A stretch of DNA of 6,269 nt. It comes from Bacillota bacterium. GTDB lineage: Bacteria; Bacillota; Bacilli; Alicyclobacillales; SLC66. A program made the position numbers and the translations under genes. Under the pieces are notes generated by a model. The model was not told the origin of the DNA. It searched no databases and was given only the letters and a program-made list of their open reading frames with translations. This document shows, in pieces, positions 5,975-6,269 of this stretch. The stretch lies in assembly GCA_021799325.1 (NCBI GenBank), contig JAJZAS010000095.1, forward strand, positions 1 through 6,269, in the 5' to 3' direction. Position 1 is the first letter of the stretch, and each line of letters opens with the position of its first letter.

Positions 5975-6269
5975 GGCGATCGATATCGAACTCGTACCCG
6001 TGTTTCAACCGATTGTCGATATTGCAGGTGGTGTTAAACCAATTGGTTACGAAGCGTTGATTCGTGGCCGTGGAATCTTGCGTTTGCGTGGAGCTAGAGA
6101 AGTGTTTGAACGGGCTAGTGAGTTTGGTGGGTCAAAAGCGCTGGATCAACGGATTCGGGATTTGGAAATCGAAACGGGTATTCCTCTCTTGGATGAGAGT
6201 CAACGTATGTTTCTCAACATGCCGACTCATGCGTTGCAGGACTCTAGTTGGTTAGTGTTGCGTTCTGTG
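5931..6269 (+). CDS. EAL-domain protein (c-di-GMP phosphodiesterase family), 5' part
   Basis: An open frame running off the right edge. Counted from ATG 5931, residues 21-113 match the start of an EAL domain: PVFQPIVDI (23-31), GYEALIRG (39-46, the EAL signature with the metal-binding Glu), VFERASEFG (58-66), LDQRIRDLEIE (71-81) and FLNMPTHAL (94-102) with the conserved Asn. EAL enzymes hydrolyse cyclic di-GMP; the later catalytic motifs (DDFG-type, Lys, final Glu) lie outside the window, so activity cannot be judged. The start is uncertain. ATG 5931 overlaps the actin gene by 44 bases with a weak SD. ATG 5971 (ATGA overlap) is in the wrong frame. ATC 5985, 8 bases after GAGG 5973-5976, would give a natural MELVPVFQPIV start. 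Tight coupling links it to the actin gene. Confidence 0.85.
   Translation, partial: MPGDTIKCNISCRNEAIDIELVPVFQPIVDIAGGVKPIGYEALIRGRGILRLRGAREVFERASEFGGSKALDQRIRDLEIETGIPLLDESQRMFLNMPTHALQDSSWLVLRSV

Noticed and set aside
6064..6255. Forward ORF inside the EAL gene
   Set aside because: The EAL frame carries the family motifs across the same bases; this is its out-of-frame shadow.
1..6269. CRISPR array, tRNA/rRNA, insertion sequence or transposon ends
   Set aside because: No regularly spaced repeats, cloverleaf-like sequence, transposase or terminal inverted repeats with target duplications were seen.

Overview
The window looks like an accessory, plus-strand gene cluster from a Bacillota (Firmicutes) genome or plasmid. 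Reasons: strong AGGAGG-type Shine-Dalgarno (SD) sites, tight TAATG and TTGA gene overlaps, a TTG start, moderate base composition, and a ParM/StbA-type plasmid actin. The Bacilli-like assignment is inference. Nothing in the window decides between plasmid, integrative element and chromosome.

Layout: 1-73 is the tail of an unidentified upstream gene. 74-237 is a short non-coding leader with several inverted repeats. The last of these is a terminator-like hairpin whose 3' arm is also the SD of the next gene. 238-4342 is a compact operon built around the motor core of a Tad/Flp-type pilus or secretion machine: a CpaF/TadA-VirB11-family ATPase, a TadB-like membrane protein, a NERD-domain (nuclease-related) protein, an unknown 65-residue protein, and a TadC-like membrane protein. 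After a second terminator-like hairpin come two small membrane proteins (4398-4875). The second could be a short pilin-like subunit. A third hairpin with a T-run follows. Then comes an actin-like ATPase (about 4937-5974), coupled to an EAL-domain (cyclic-di-GMP phosphodiesterase family) gene that runs off the right end.

How it may work together: TadA would power assembly through the paired TadB/TadC inner-membrane platform, and the small membrane proteins could be subunits or accessories. The NERD protein placed between TadB and TadC hints at a DNA-related step. The actin-like filament and EAL protein could provide positioning and c-di-GMP-linked control. The functional link is inference from gene order only. 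No prepilin peptidase, secretin, TadZ, relaxase or coupling protein is visible here, so a conventional Tad pilus or conjugation system cannot be claimed.

Points deserving most attention: (i) terminator-like hairpins that contain SDs exactly 7 nt before ATG at two places, with a third hairpin/T-run before the actin gene; (ii) the actin gene, whose phosphate-1 motif lies upstream of the first ATG, so it needs an ATC or other unusual start, or the sequence has an indel; (iii) the EAL gene with a similar start problem; (iv) the NERD gene plus small gene inserted between tadB and tadC.
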